From Fasciolopsis buskii (taxonomy: Eukaryota > Platyhelminthes > Trematoda > Plagiorchiida > Fasciolidae): a stretch of DNA of 64,000 nucleotides. The notes under the pieces are model-generated. The model was given only the letters and a program-made list of their open reading frames with translations. It was not told where the DNA came from and ran no database searches. A program made the translations under genes and the position numbers. This document shows, piece by piece, positions 37,913-50,039 of this stretch (positions within the stretch are counted from its first letter, which is position 1; every line of letters starts with the position of its first letter). The stretch lies in contig LUCM01009235.1 of the NCBI GenBank assembly GCA_008360955.1, positions 1-64,000 of the forward strand, read 5' to 3'.

Positions 37913-39855
37913 AGAAGAAATCAACAGAGGATGCAAAATCAGATGAAGAAACAAATTATTCATTCTGCCTCTGTAAACAACTTTGATTCTCAAATCCAAA
38001 ATACAATTGATTCGTAAGTCCTACGATACTGAATTATAAGGGTAATCGAAACGCAACCACAAATGAACCTTAAACATGCAATCACAAAGGATCAAAACGA
38101 GAGCCGATATCACTACAGGAATACGCACGTGGTTCAGCTGGGTTCCAAAACAGTGAGTGTCAAGATCGCGCGGCGAGTGTAAACAAACAAACTTTCAAGC
38201 AAACAAGCATGCACAAGAAAGATACCAAAGTCACTTAACGGCAGTGGTTTCATGAATTGTGATACAAAATTTTTTGGGAGGAATTTCTCCAGCCGTGCTT
38301 TACACAATCGGGGTTCCGTTTGGAGCTGTATTTTCTAGGCAAACGAGAAACTAGCAAGTGGTTCGGTGAGTCGACGGGTAGTATAAACAGAACGGAACAG
38401 AATAAACCGCAAGATACTTTATTCATACATCCATTTGAATTTGATTTTGTCGAAGTTAGGGTAAAGTTACCTGGCACACACCACTTTATTCTGGCTCTTT
38501 TTCAAACGTTGTGCTTTTTCAGTGAAACATATTGATTCGTTGTTTCTCACTTTTATGCAGTGTTAGCATCGGTAAATGTTGATCATATATCAATTCTATC
38601 CTCAGACGTCGTCGAAAAATATGCCATCATCACTGCGGTATAGCATGAATTTCCGTGGGTAATTAAATTAGTTTGGTATCCAACGGCGGAATTGCTTGAC
38701 AGTTCTATGCCCCGAGGTTTCAAAGCCTTTGAGAGCTACTGCTGAATCCATGTCCCAAGTAGCTTTCGGATTCCGTTGTAGTCCGGAAAAAGTCCGGTGA
38801 AATCCGCAGTTTCCCGAAGCTACGTAAGAAAAGATCCGAAGGCTCAACCGGTGCCCATCCCTTACCGGTTGGACAAAATGTGTGCAACGGGAAGCGAAGA
38901 GATATTTGTACCTCCGTTTACTTGGATTTTCAAAGACTTTCAACCATTTGAACTGTTCCTCGCCTGTGTTGGCTCCACCTGTATGGAACGATTGGATATA
39001 AGGAAGCGAGAACCAAGTAGCTAAAGATTTTCTGCAGCTAGCTTCTTAGAGTGGCAGTTCTGAGTGGAAATTTACGACTCCATCATTCCATCCAGTTTCG
39101 TTGTATAATTACCTTTTGTAGATTGTAGACGTCCATTTCTTTTATGTTGACATTTAGCCGTCTGTTGTTCCTGACCAAACATGCAGATCTTCTGTATTGC
39201 CCAAACCACAAGCAGACTCTTCCTATTTATCTCTTTTGATCGGGTGTCCATTTTACATAGATTTTTGGTGTTTTTTGGCCACTTTTCAGGTGGCTAATGA
39301 CTAAGGCTCACAGTCTAAGCCATGGACGCTATGTACACAGTTGGGATTTTAAGTGGCTATCCGGAATGTGCAAATTTTACGATTATTCGAAGGGGGTGGG
39401 AATCGTTGACTGACTCCTCGCGAACCCGGATTCGTGCGTATTTGTCCTTGCATGCATTGACAACTGAATAGGTTAAGGGCTCAGACGACAGCAAACACGA
39501 ACCATCTCGGGTTTGTTCTTAACCGGACAGCAAGGAAAAACAGTGCAAAACGCATTTTATTAAGAACGGTAATCTTCTGCCACAATAGGATCACACCTTG
39601 TGCTTGTAACACAAATTCACATGGCTTCTTCCTGAGCCCTGACAAATAATGAAGGAAACAACTTGAGGTGAAACAGTTATTTGATATACCTTTTCACATT
39701 GGTTTGTTTCATGGCATACCGTCACTGACTCAGGAATCTAATTTATTGTTACAGTGCTCTAGAAGCTAAACTATGCGCTTCGATTTACGGGTAAGTTTGC
39801 GCCATCCTCTATGGTAACTATAAATCGAGAGGCTTGGGGCTAATTGTGTAAATAA

Positions 39856-40397
39856 CTAGGATCTTCTGATCAAAACAGCAACAACATAAACAGCAGTATT
39901 CATACCTACAAATTCCTTGAAACAAATTGAAATATTGTACATCATGGTAAACCCACCCGCGTATTCGCCTTTCGTACTCTTGTCTCGCACCTTCATGAGC
40001 CAGTGCTTGACAACTCCTCTAAGAAAAGTACCTACTGTCCAAAGAAATGCATAATCGACTTCACGGCATCTGATCAGCATGTATCGACAATCATGGAATC
40101 AGTATACCTATAAGCGCTGCGAGGATCAGTGTTTAGAAAATGCCATTTCCCATCTACCAGCCAGTTACACTGCAGTGCCATGTGAACTGTAACAACAACG
40201 GTATACTTCTCGAGCGTTGCCGAGGCACATGCGGTCTGCACGACCACGGTGTACAGTGGCAGCAGTGACAAGAAAAGAAGACTTACTTGCGCAAGGGTGA
40301 GAAAACCGATAAGGTAAATACTAGTATAACTAAAAGTGTCACAACTGGCTGAAGAATACTCAGTATTAATGAATGATGCAGAGGAAAATCGAGCCAA
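39856..40397 (-). other. Candidate exon(s) with a hydrophobic segment, unknown product
   Basis: Two overlapping minus-strand frames. The upstream one (40397-40074) has a strongly hydrophobic run, IYLIGFLTLAQVSLLFLSLL, then YTVVVQTACAS, which would be a membrane segment. The downstream one (40080-39856) reads CREVDYAFLWTVG and KHWLMKVRDKSTKGEYAGG. A CTTTTCTTAG acceptor lies between AFLWTVG and RGVVKHWL. No family is recognised and no consistent exon chain could be built. It could be a host exon pair or chance. Confidence 0.15.
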
Positions 40398-40479
40398 GGT
40401 CAGCCAACCAGTTTTGGCACTAAAGTTCTAGGCCGCCATATAAAGACAACGGTAATGTGTACTTCTCGATTTGAGAGGG

Positions 40480-41400
40480 GCATGGGCAAGGTGAGATGAA
40501 AATTTTACAAGGATGGTGCAGAGGAAACGCAAATAGCGAAAATCAGAAGGGACACAAGATTGTACCAGATTTTCTGGAAATATTCGTTAGCAATGAACTT
40601 TGAGACATTTCATGTTTAAGCGCACCAAAAGTGCACATTGCCGGTGTAAAACTTGATCGAAGTTCACTGGGGATGACGGAATATAGCCGGAATCCACAAA
40701 GATCAAGAGCGCTACGTGATGGACGGAAAAGTTAAGCTGAGAAAATGAAGAGCAATGGAGTAAGAGTAGTGGATGGAAATTGATCAAAACCAAAGGGGAA
40801 ATTCGCAAATGATCGATAAAATAGTGGCGTTTAACAACAGTAAAGGAATTATAAAATGCTGAATATGAGGGCGAAGGAATACTGTCAAGACTATGCTAGA
40901 ATACTTGTTGGATGAGATCATACCACGGAGAGTCCATAGAACTCCCAAGACTGTTGATTGCATTCTTATGCGGCTGGCGATGAAGTGTTCTATGAAGTAT
41001 GTCGGAAAAGGAGAAGAGTTTGCGTAAGAAGTAAAGAAATCCTTAAACACATTAGCCATGAACGTTCACTATGCTGTAACTTTTGTTGTCGGAGTTTTCG
41101 ATATTAACTGGTTGTTTGGGTAGGGAATCTGAGGCGACGCGCTCGCCATTCCAGCGGCAGTAGTAATTGTGCTTTTGTCCACTCGTGATCCATCTGAGTA
41201 TGGGTATCTAAGAAGATCAGCGGCGTGTTGAACTGACCGGTACTCGAGAGCCAGATCTGGCTGACAGCTTCCTGACAGGAGTGAAAAGCTAGTAGAGTTG
41301 GATTTGTCCATTTGAGGACGGAGCTGGTGATAGCGCGTATAGCCTGGTTGCGAGATCCGAAACATAACAAAGTGAAGTTTTGTTTTGGGTTTCAGCTAGG
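40480..41400 (+). repeat. R1 repeat, third partial copy
   Basis: Same orientation as the 8.5-kb arm. Matches by eye: ATTTTACAAGGATGGTGCAG (about 40501) against the complement of about 18690; TTTCATGTTTAAGCGCACCA (about 40608) against CCATGTTTAAACGCATCAAA at 8766; and GTACTCGAGAGCCAGATCTG (about 41246) against the complement of about 17905. It is more diverged and gapped than the two arms. I could not follow it reliably past 41.4 kb. Confidence 0.5.
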
Positions 41401-43883
41401 GGTTATGGTGTTTAATGATTCAGAGACAGAAATAGAGGCAAATAAAGACATCATATGACCTATGGCTGGCCATATGAATGAAAAATTAAAAGGACATTTT
41501 GCAGCTATTGCTCTTAGCTCGGGCCTACCAATCTTGGAATTTGGACGCGGCCGCCAGGAAAAAACAAAGGAGAGGCAAAAATTCAAGATTTATGACGAGA
41601 ATGGAAAGTTAAGTTGAATTAGCCGGTGTCGAAGCCTTAGGTTAGCTCCTGGAGGGTTTGTCAGTGGTACATAGAACAGTTGCCCTGGTTAACAATAAGA
41701 GAACTCGTGGTAAGGTAACAGGGCTCATTCTGGGGTCGAGATATATATCACAGCGGTTGTCGTTATGACAACAAAGTAATTCAGTTGCAAAACGTTGGTG
41801 GCTATTCCAAAAGCAGTGGGTGTTTTTTGGGCCACTTTAAGGTTGACAATTTTCATGATCAGCCTGCTGCGCGCTGCTGACCCAGTAAATAAAATAGGAC
41901 TAGAAATGAAAGGTTATTGAAGCCAATGTGTTGAGAATCAGAGAAAGAGTTAGACTACGGTACAGGTCAACTTATTTTCACGTTGGTCGGTTACGTTTTT
42001 TGATGGAGGTGCAGTACGGATGGCTAAGCTGCTGGTACTAGTAGTCATGGAGTTTATCTGCTAAAAAGAAAACAGCAAACGGATCAAATAACTTCTTGAT
42101 TTCGCGAAAGTTGATAACTGGACCTGAGTTATTAGGCGGAGTTTTCGGGCTATCTGAAAGTTTATTGCTTTCAAGGACGGCGGTACTGAACGAATAAAGA
42201 AGACAGGTGGACATGAAAATGATGGGATAAAGAGGCAGATGTTGCTTAAAATCAGGGACTGAAGTGAGAGAGTACTGAACTATACTGGTTAGTGGCCATT
42301 GCCAGTGGCATACAGAACATCTACTACAAGGTATTAGTGTGACGGTGAGAGAAATTGGGACAACAAAAGTTGACCGGCACGTTTTGAGCTGCCATATTGG
42401 AGCAGGTTTTTTAAATGTTGATGCTTGTCGATACGCCTGCTGGGCTTTTGGCTACGTTGGTCGTTCTTTTTTGGTTATTCATTTCAAATTGTGAAGTGTG
42501 TGAAATCCATTGAAGTGCACTGTCTCGCATAACATATGCGGATCGCGCACAGAATTAGTTTGTAAACGGCGAGAAAGGAATTTTACATACGATAAAGTTG
42601 ACGCAAACGGAAATTTGTACGAAGTGGATAAGGTGAAACAAAGGAAAGGGCAAAAAACGACCAGAAATAATATATGGGGGCATTGCTTTTATGGTCTGGT
42701 GAGTACAGTACTGAACGGGTTGTCAGAGAATGAGAACAAAGATTGTGATTTCATGGAGGGTTAATGAAATGTGGCAAGTGAGTGTGGCCAAAAATTTAAT
42801 GTAATCAAATCAAGAATTTTGACGCACATGACGTCTGTTGAGAGTTAATTTGACTGCGTAGATTTTCAGCTAGGATCTGGAAGAAAACGTGTGGGCTCGC
42901 TGATGAAGGACAAAATGGAGGAGAAACATGTTGCCAAATGGACAAGCAATAACGTCGGCCCAAGGCAGAGGGCAGGCGTGCACCCCGAAAGGAAGAAGAG
43001 CGCAGAGCTTCATGTAAAATGTCCGAATACTTCAGCTATCAGTAAACGACATCTTTTTGAACGACGCATAAGAAGAGCTTTGGGGAGGATTGGAAGGGGT
43101 CAGGTTCATTGGGGTTGAAGTGCATAAAGGGACCAGGAGGGTGCTAATCACAAAGGAGTTATGGGCTGGGACTAACCGCGTGCTAGACACCCAGCGTGAT
43201 AAACTCCTTTGAAAGGTCAAGACAGGAATGGTCCTGCATCCTAACTGCACCGGCATATCGCTGCAGTCGAGGTGCCATCCCAAACCTTTTCGGCCAAATC
43301 GGTGGATCTGCCCGCGCCCTGCACCAAAGGGATTAGCGTCAGAGTACGGTGGACTTAAGTGATTTACCGTTTTTCTGCTCCCGTTTGATTTCGAGGAACT
43401 AGTGTTCCGTTTTTAGCAGGGATTACGGGCCAAATGGTGAGGGGTTTACGCACCATCTTATTTAAAGGGATATAGGTGTCTATTAAAGAGGCTATGTTGT
43501 GTTGCCGAGTTTGGTTGGTCTATGCACACACTGAAGCACAAGACAAGTACTCGCAGTGCGCGATATCCCAGGAGCCCAGCCTGTAGTCCAGTAGGACACG
43601 AACACACACAGAGGTTGGAGACACAAAAAGTTCGGGCTCAAGACTCAAGGCCCGTAGTCGCACAACGAATGGAACAGATCTGCTGCTCCCTTGAATGAAC
43701 AGCCACAAGGAACAATAAGCGGCGCGAAATACGAACAGCTAGCCCAGCCCGCTAGCGGAAGAGAGAAGACGAACACAGAGTACTGCCGCGCGTTTATTGG
43801 TGACCCACCAACACAAGTCAGAATTCAAGTGAGCTCTATCGTTTATATAGTTTTGTTGGGTGGCTTTGATCGATGTGTGGACT

Positions 43884-43935
43884 AGCCAATCACAGAACGG
43901 GCTTTTGTGAATCTTTTCGCGGACATATAAAAATA
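43884..43935 (+). promoter_or_regulatory. CCAAT plus TATA-like pair (possible promoter)
   Basis: AGCCAATCAC at 43884 and ATATAAAAATA at 43925, about 35 bases apart: the spacing expected of a polymerase II promoter with a start near 43955-43960. No convincing ORF follows (44403-44585 is unrecognised). It may be a promoter in an LTR or a chance pair in A/T-rich DNA. Confidence 0.2.
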
Positions 43936-44049
43936 TTCAACCGCGCAATATTTAAACTAATGTCAATTTCGAAATATTAAGAAAAGGATAGATTCTTTTG
44001 AAAAATCAGTAGCAGAAATGAAATCTACGGCTCCAAAAACCTTGGAATG

Positions 44050-44190
44050 GTCGTCGACCATAACAGGCTACCACTGCCACTTGGCAGTCCTCTGCTGACG
44101 GGAGCCCCCTTCCTGAAAACTGATGTACATTGTTATTTCAGTAATAAAGGAAGTAAAAGATTAAAGATAAAAAGACAAATAATAGGGCGG
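44050..44190 (+). mobile_element. SINE-like repeat, copy 2 (body and tail)
   Basis: CACTTGGCAGTCCTCTGCTG then GAGCCCCCTTCCTGAAAACT and GATGTACATTGTTATTTCAG, ending in AAAGGAAGTAAAAGATTAAA. It is collinear with 34655-34755. The B-box region of copy 1 is not preserved here, so this copy is 5'-truncated or diverged. Confidence 0.45.
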
Positions 44191-47100
44191 AACACAACAA
44201 TTATTTTTTTATGAGGCCAATGACTAGCCAATATGGAATTCAGATAATACCTGAGGTGATAGGGGCGGTCCAGTATGATAATCACAAAGAACGCCTAAAA
44301 AAATACTGAATGGACTCGCTTACGTTTATGTAACTGTTTGAAGGTGCCCTAAGTAGACTCTTCCGGCAGGGGATTATGCTTTCGAACGAATAAATAATAT
44401 GAATGAATAATATTCAAGGGAATTGTGGTGTAACGATGGCGTTTGCCAAAGAATCTTGGGTAGTCGGGGATGTCTTCTGTGTGCACTCAACTAATAACCA
44501 GTGGAACAAGGCTAAGTTGGACAGAGGACTTAGTTCGAACTTATACTTTGCCAGGCAGGATAAAGTATTGATTAGTGCGAGCTAACATCAGGAAGTATGG
44601 TTGAAAAGCATTTACCGAATATTGAGCATTAATAGCTAACAAAGATTTCTGGATTAATACAGTCCTTGTATCTAGAAAGAATAATCAAGAATTAAAATGA
44701 GGCAATCAAACGATCAGTTATCGTCAGACCTAGTTTTGACAAGGGAAAACGCTAAAGCAAAATAGTCTGAAACGGTGTACCAGTGCAATGCAGCCTACCT
44801 CAACGGTGTATTCCGGTACAAACGTCGCTGATATCATAGATGCCCAGTGTATGAACCTGGAAGCCGAATCGAAAGCTTTAGTGACATAACCTTGCCCCGA
44901 TACCGCTCATTTTTTACCATCCCAGGGGAATCAATGCACTGAAATCTCTAGACCTGGTAGGCTGAAAACTGCGATTCTGTCATCACCAAAACGCCGCAGA
45001 TCCAACCGGTCTGGTGGACTCTGATGTCCTTCACCGCATACAAAATTCGGCCTATTATTTTGGACTAGTTAACTTACTTTGCGGTAAGATAAATGCCATA
45101 CAGTTCATTATGTCCTGGGTACAAGTTAAATCAACTTGCAGGATTCTAAGGCAAGAAGAATCAAAATCAAATAATGACGAACGGGAACGTGTTTAGTATT
45201 GGACAAGATTCAGCATTAACTTGTGAATTTCAGCACCGTTAGAGTTGGACGAAAAAAATGACGGAAGAATGTTTGGTATCATTAATTAGATGTGATGACA
45301 TCGGCGCTAACCTTTAGCCCGACGATTTCGGGGATTTCGCGGACGACTCCCGCAGAGCATTCTGTATCGGTAGTGGCTCCTCTGGACCATCGTCTCTGAA
45401 AGTATAGTTCAGAGGCAGATGACATATCTCCTTCGGGTTTGATACCCTTGCAAGAAAGCAGTCGACGGTCACTGATCATAGAAAGTAGTAGCCCTTCCTG
45501 GGTGTGACAATAACCTCTTTGGAAGTCCAGAGGTTCGTGGGATTGCCTACAAAAGTATTTGAAAAGGAAGATCTGTCGCAATGGTGCATTATAGTCATCT
45601 GTATGTTATTTTCCGTGCACCCCACCAAATTCATTTTTTACCAAGGACGACAGACCGATGTATTTCTAGAATATTTTCCTTTTATACCCGAAACAGGCCC
45701 AGCAAAATTTGCTGTTGGTAATTCTATAAAAATGGGATCAGTTTACAAACATATGCATCATGAGAACCACGAAGTTGCCAAGGAAGGTAGACAAGAACAT
45801 TTTTCTCCAAAGTTCCTTTATTTTGGCTAAGACAACCTTATTTTGCAAACCGCATATAAGAAATGTATACAGTTGGCCAAACTGCAAACTTCCAACAAAA
45901 CCTGGACGGGTTCATGAATTGTTTCGCTTTTGCCATATCGTTCTCCAAGCCATCTTCGCGAGTTGGCTCTTATCGGATGAAGAAAACATAGTCGTATGAA
46001 GAAGCTATTAATAGCACTTCTGAGATGGTCAACGGACGGTAACCAGGGCTTTTATGAAAGCAGTCGAACGACAGGGATCTGCAAGAGCGGCAGTACAGAT
46101 GACGCGCTTGAACTTTAGGTTTACATATGTCAAATCTTAAAAAGTGCATCAAAAGTGTAAAAAGAAAAAAAATGGTTGTCTAGGGGACCGTAATGTCAAT
46201 AATCCTCCTAGAAGTGAATTAGAAAACTGACAAAATAGACCACATCAGAGGAACTGCATAGTAGGGATAATGTACAAGGCTTTGTAACAGGGACACTCCA
46301 GAATCACCGCAAGTTTCCATTACGCTAGGGTGGTAGGGAACCTAAATGAAAGCAGGAGTGTCACGAAATATATCTATACAACACCAGGGAATAAAACAAA
46401 CAAGCATACTGGTCCTGCATACAATAAAATAGCGAGATTGTGTGATCTTCCACCGGTCTATGTCATAAGCAGTCTGACATGGCCGCTAAAAACCACACGG
46501 TGTCCTGCTGCCTAAAGAAAGAACTCGCCCATCTAATTTTGACCTATGCAAATGATGGGGGTTTTCACGTGGGCCAGCAGGTAAAAAAGCAACCCGCTTG
46601 CCATTATTTCTAATCACACCAAATGCATATAGTTTATTGAAAATATACAGATCATGTTTCTAGACAGAGGGACAAAAGGATAAACGATAGTGTGGTATAT
46701 TGAGTTCTGCAAAATGAACTATCATCGCGAGATTTATACGTTTTGCAGGGGACTGTTATTTGTTTATTATAGCACAATCTACGATGGGTGCAACGGTTAA
46801 AGCCAAGTTACCCCGTACGTAAAGTTTGTGCGGGTGTATCAGAGATAACGGGAAAATGACACACGGCACAGATTTGGTTCTAATTTTGATACTACCCCTC
46901 ATTGTCACACTCAGTTCACACATGCATTCATTCAGAAAATCTAAATTGAATTGGATTTGATTTTCTCTCAATGGAACAGCGTTGAACGTCAGTGCACAGG
47001 GTGGCCTTATGGCTCACGCGAGTACGGGCCGCAGCTGCATAAGTAATAAACGGAAAACCGTATATGCAGTCTTAAGTTAGCTCTACTTTCATGTCATCTA

Positions 47101-47697
47101 TCGGTGTCCATCTTAGGAAGCTGTATTCGGCTGGCACTTTCCAGGGTCATAGGAGCAAGGTCCCCTCTGACTTTGTTCTGAGCGTTCTAAGATACTCCTA
47201 GGGATATGGCATTTATTCAATATGTCGACTTGTATAGCTTCTAATATTTGCCTCTGCTGCCTCCCGGTTGGTCCGAAAAGGATGAAGGCCTTTTTGAGGG
47301 GCATCCAACAAAGACCCTTCGGCTTCTTCAGTGAGATCTGCGGCATCCAAGTCCATCACTTCGTCTTCTGTCACAAAGCGCAAGATTAGTGGTAAAGAAT
47401 CCGACAATTGGAGGAGATCAACAGCTAACGCCGTTTTTCTAGACACTGGTCCGTCTCTCGGTCTCTTCAACGTCATAAACTGCAAACATTTGTTTGCCCC
47501 AGTCCATTATTAGTATGGCTGTCTGATTACTTTACTAACCAAACCCAGTGCACACGAATGGATAATAAAACTTAAAAACGCTTGAGTAACAAGTCAGACA
47601 TGCTACAGGGTGCTGTTCTTTCACCGTTTCTCTTCTCTACTTACATCAGCGACTTATCTTCTAGTTTCCCTTGTCATCTGTTTAAGTACACTGACGA

Positions 47698-47708
47698 TGT
47701 TGTTCTCT
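47698..47708. repeat. Left target-site duplication of Penelope insertion
   Basis: TGTTGTTCTCT, repeated exactly at 48332-48342. It directly follows LINE RT sequence (CTGACGATG). Confidence 0.8.
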
Positions 47709-48331
47709 TCCTTGAAAATTACCAGTGAGCACATTGGGAAAACACAAGTTGGCGAACAAACTCGTTTTCAGTTGTTCGTACTCATGCCATTACATCACTA
47801 TATATATCTTGACAAAAAAATTTTTCACTATAAGAAGGATTGGATTAGTCAGATACAAATTTGGCTGGGGAAGGGATTTGTGGTGTTACATGCATAACCT
47901 GAACACACAAGAATGTGTTGTGTTAATTGTTTTGTTGTCTAGGGTTTGTAATGGGACGCAAGCTTTCCGGACCCTGTATAAGGTCAGAGGTCAACAATCC
48001 AGGTTGGCAGTGTTGCCTCTTGAGCACTGCGGAAGCTGTCGCAATCCGTCTTCACAATCCTCCACTTTGTTCTCAAAAACAATTCGTGGTTGCGCTTCAA
48101 CTCCCCTGGCCCATCCCTCGTCCCAATACAAACCCTAGACAACAAAACAATTAACATAACACATTCTTGTGTATTCAGGTTATGCATGTAACACCACAAA
48201 TCCCTTCCCCAGCCATATTTGTACCTGACTAATCCAATCCTTCTTATAGTGAAAAAAATTTTGTCAAGATATATATAGTGATGTAATGGCATGAGTACGA
48301 ATCACTGAAAACGAGTTTGTTCGCCAACTTG
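47709..48331. mobile_element. 623-bp palindromic Penelope-derived insertion inside a LINE
   Basis: The element is bounded by the 11-bp repeat TGTTGTTCTCT (47698-47708 and 48332-48342), while the uninterrupted LINE has one copy of the site. Inside, 47743-47955 and 48119-48331 are near-perfect inverted arms of 213 bases around a 163-base loop. About 34 unmatched bases precede the left arm. The arm plus half the loop matches the 3' part of the Penelope element at 26551-26830, including the GIY-YIG-region remnant (CAACTCCCCTGGCCCA). The arm tip translated on the plus strand (NKLVFSCSYSCHYITIY) matches the truncated RT start of that element (LVFSEPYSCNFIGT). It codes for nothing intact. Confidence 0.85.
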
Positions 48332-48342
48332 TGTTGTTCTCT
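48332..48342. repeat. Right target-site duplication of Penelope insertion
   Basis: Second copy of TGTTGTTCTCT. After it the LINE resumes with CTCAAGCCGTTTCGAA, collinear with the uninterrupted copy. Confidence 0.8.
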
Positions 48343-49019
48343 CTCAAGCCGTTTCGAACAACGATGATTTTGAAAGTTTTCCCAACAACCTATCTTCTGT
48401 TTATGATTTCTCTGCACGAGCTGGTTTAAATCTCAACACATTTAAGTTTCCAATGTCTGTTCTCTCTCCTCTCTCTCTCGGTCAGCCTACCCACCCGAAA
48501 CGTCTTCCATCAATTCAAAAACTCTTACCAGGATTGATTCTGTGAAGTATCTAAGAGTTGCTATTGATAAAAATCTGAAGTGGACTTCTCACATTTCTAC
48601 CCGTGTGTAAAGAATCTCCAACGATTGTCACTTCAAATCAGGAAGCTTCAACACTACAAGGTGGAACAAAGCACCATGTCCCGAATTTGGACACCGTAAT
48701 CGTGTTTCAGTTGAATTGCTGAGCGACCAGTTCTAATGTTTCATGATTATTCCTGGATGAGTTCTTTTATATTCTTTACGGGGCGATGAGTGTATCTGTA
48801 TTTTATTTATTAAGTTATTTTTCCCATTATTTCAAATTCACCCTCACATTTTTTGACGAAAATGCGATATTACTTAGTGTACCCAAATTCTATACAATAC
48901 AATACATAACTTTGTATTGAATTCCTGCACCAATCTGACCTTTTAGTTGATCCCAAGCAACGATACATTGCCGGTCGTTTTACGAAACCACCAATACATG
49001 GCAACTCAGTGGACTCCTT

Positions 49020-50030
49020 AACGAGCAGCTTTATTCCGTGAGCCAAATTGTCCGTGACTATTCGTGGTGCCTTTGAATTATTTCCACCGGTTCTAAATCA
49101 ATTACGAGAAGTGGTTGCGCCTTTCACCTTTTTCCAACTTTGTCATTGAGATGGTACTGAAGCGTAGTGCCACTGATAACTTCTCAGAGCAGGAGCGGTC
49201 CCACTTAGAACATGAAGATGATGTCGTGCTACTGAATGAAGATCAAAGTAAGGTGCATGTTTTTCTCGATCGACTGAACGATAATGCAAACATGTTTGGG
49301 ATGCGTTTTGAACCTTCGAAGTCTAAAATGTTGTTGGAGGACTGGATTAGCTTAAAGCCGAACCTCGTTCGTGCAAGGGAGCAACCAGATGAGGCGGATA
49401 GATTGTTGCTTAGGTAGTTGCATCTCACCTGGTGATGGAAAATCAGGACCGATTGGTATTTGCTAATGTGAGGAATGTGTGGCGTCGGCGTGACATCCGG
49501 TTATCGAACAAGTATCGAGAATACACAGGAACAGTGCAGTCGGCACACACTTCTACATCTTCGAAACATGCCATTGAGAAGATATGCAAAAACTCGGTAT
49601 TTGAACACCACTGGTAGAATACGGTGGGAGGACTTTGTGAGTAACTTAAGAAGTTAGGCACAAGGTACTCGGAGCTAGGGTCCAATCTTTAGAACAGACA
49701 CTGGGTCAGACTTGACTAAGACGTCTTGAACAAGTTTTCAGAACAACTGCCTCGTTGTACGCCGTTCAGCGAGGTGGGTCATGTTTGAATGATATTTAGG
49801 GAGTTGGAGCCCACGAGATCCTCCGAAGCAATGGTTGGAGACAATAGGTGATTTGGGTCAGTGGCGCTCTTGGATTCGAAACTTGTCTTATTCTGCACAC
49901 TTCTTCAGCTTATTACTTTGGAGTAGGTCTTTAGTGTCTCTGTTTGAGCAGGCGATGCTGTAAGGCAGGAACCAGCCACAACACGTTGGTGCAAGTTTAA
50001 CAGCGGTGTAAATTGAAACTGAAAGTGAAA
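49020..50030 (+). mobile_element. LINE relic, RTE-like: reverse transcriptase palm, thumb and C-terminal region
   Basis: The plus-strand frame 49115-49417 reads LSPFSNFVIEMVLKRS, then LEHEDDVVLLNEDQSK (catalytic YADD altered to HEDD), VHVFLDRLNDNANMFGMRFE and PSKSKMLLEDWISLKPNLV. After frameshifts, NVWRRRDIRLSNKYREYTG (about 49470) and VRHKVLGARVQSLEQTLGQT (about 49665) follow; these are standard segments of RTE-type pols in flatworms. The copy is 5'-truncated and dead. It abuts the Gypsy relic at about 50.03 kb, and the exact junction is not visible. Confidence 0.8.
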
Positions 50031-50039
50031 TCCACCGAG

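Larger units (their letters stand above)
34771..39855. other. Sparse region, no established gene
   Basis: Apart from the G-run clusters and the small candidate at 37.7-37.9 kb, only short frames such as 36538-36867 plus (Cys/Val-rich, unrecognised) are present. Confidence 0.35.
41401..47389. other. Sparse region, no established gene
   Basis: Contains the second SINE-like copy and the CCAAT/TATA pair. Frames at 42510-42764, 42891-43118 and 45504-45830 (plus), and 45581-45282 and 47485-47213 (minus, acidic, LTEEAEGSLLDAPQKG), have no recognised domain. The last overlaps the start of the family-B LINE copy and may be 5' LINE or target sequence. Confidence 0.35.
47390..48900 (+). mobile_element. 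Family-B LINE, second copy, split by a Penelope-derived insertion
   Basis: Plus-sense copy of the element at 29.7-32.5 kb. From about 47445 to 47708 and from 48343 to about 48565 it is almost identical to the complement of 30415-30880: two substitutions and two indels in the roughly 220 bases I compared after the insertion point. Beyond about 48565 identity drops sharply, and a stretch matching 29950-30230 (the pol C-terminus) is missing. The last part (about 48700-48900) matches the 3' UTR of the other copy. The RT catalytic box lies right at the insertion site (TDD from TACACTGACGATG at about 47686). Confidence 0.85.
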
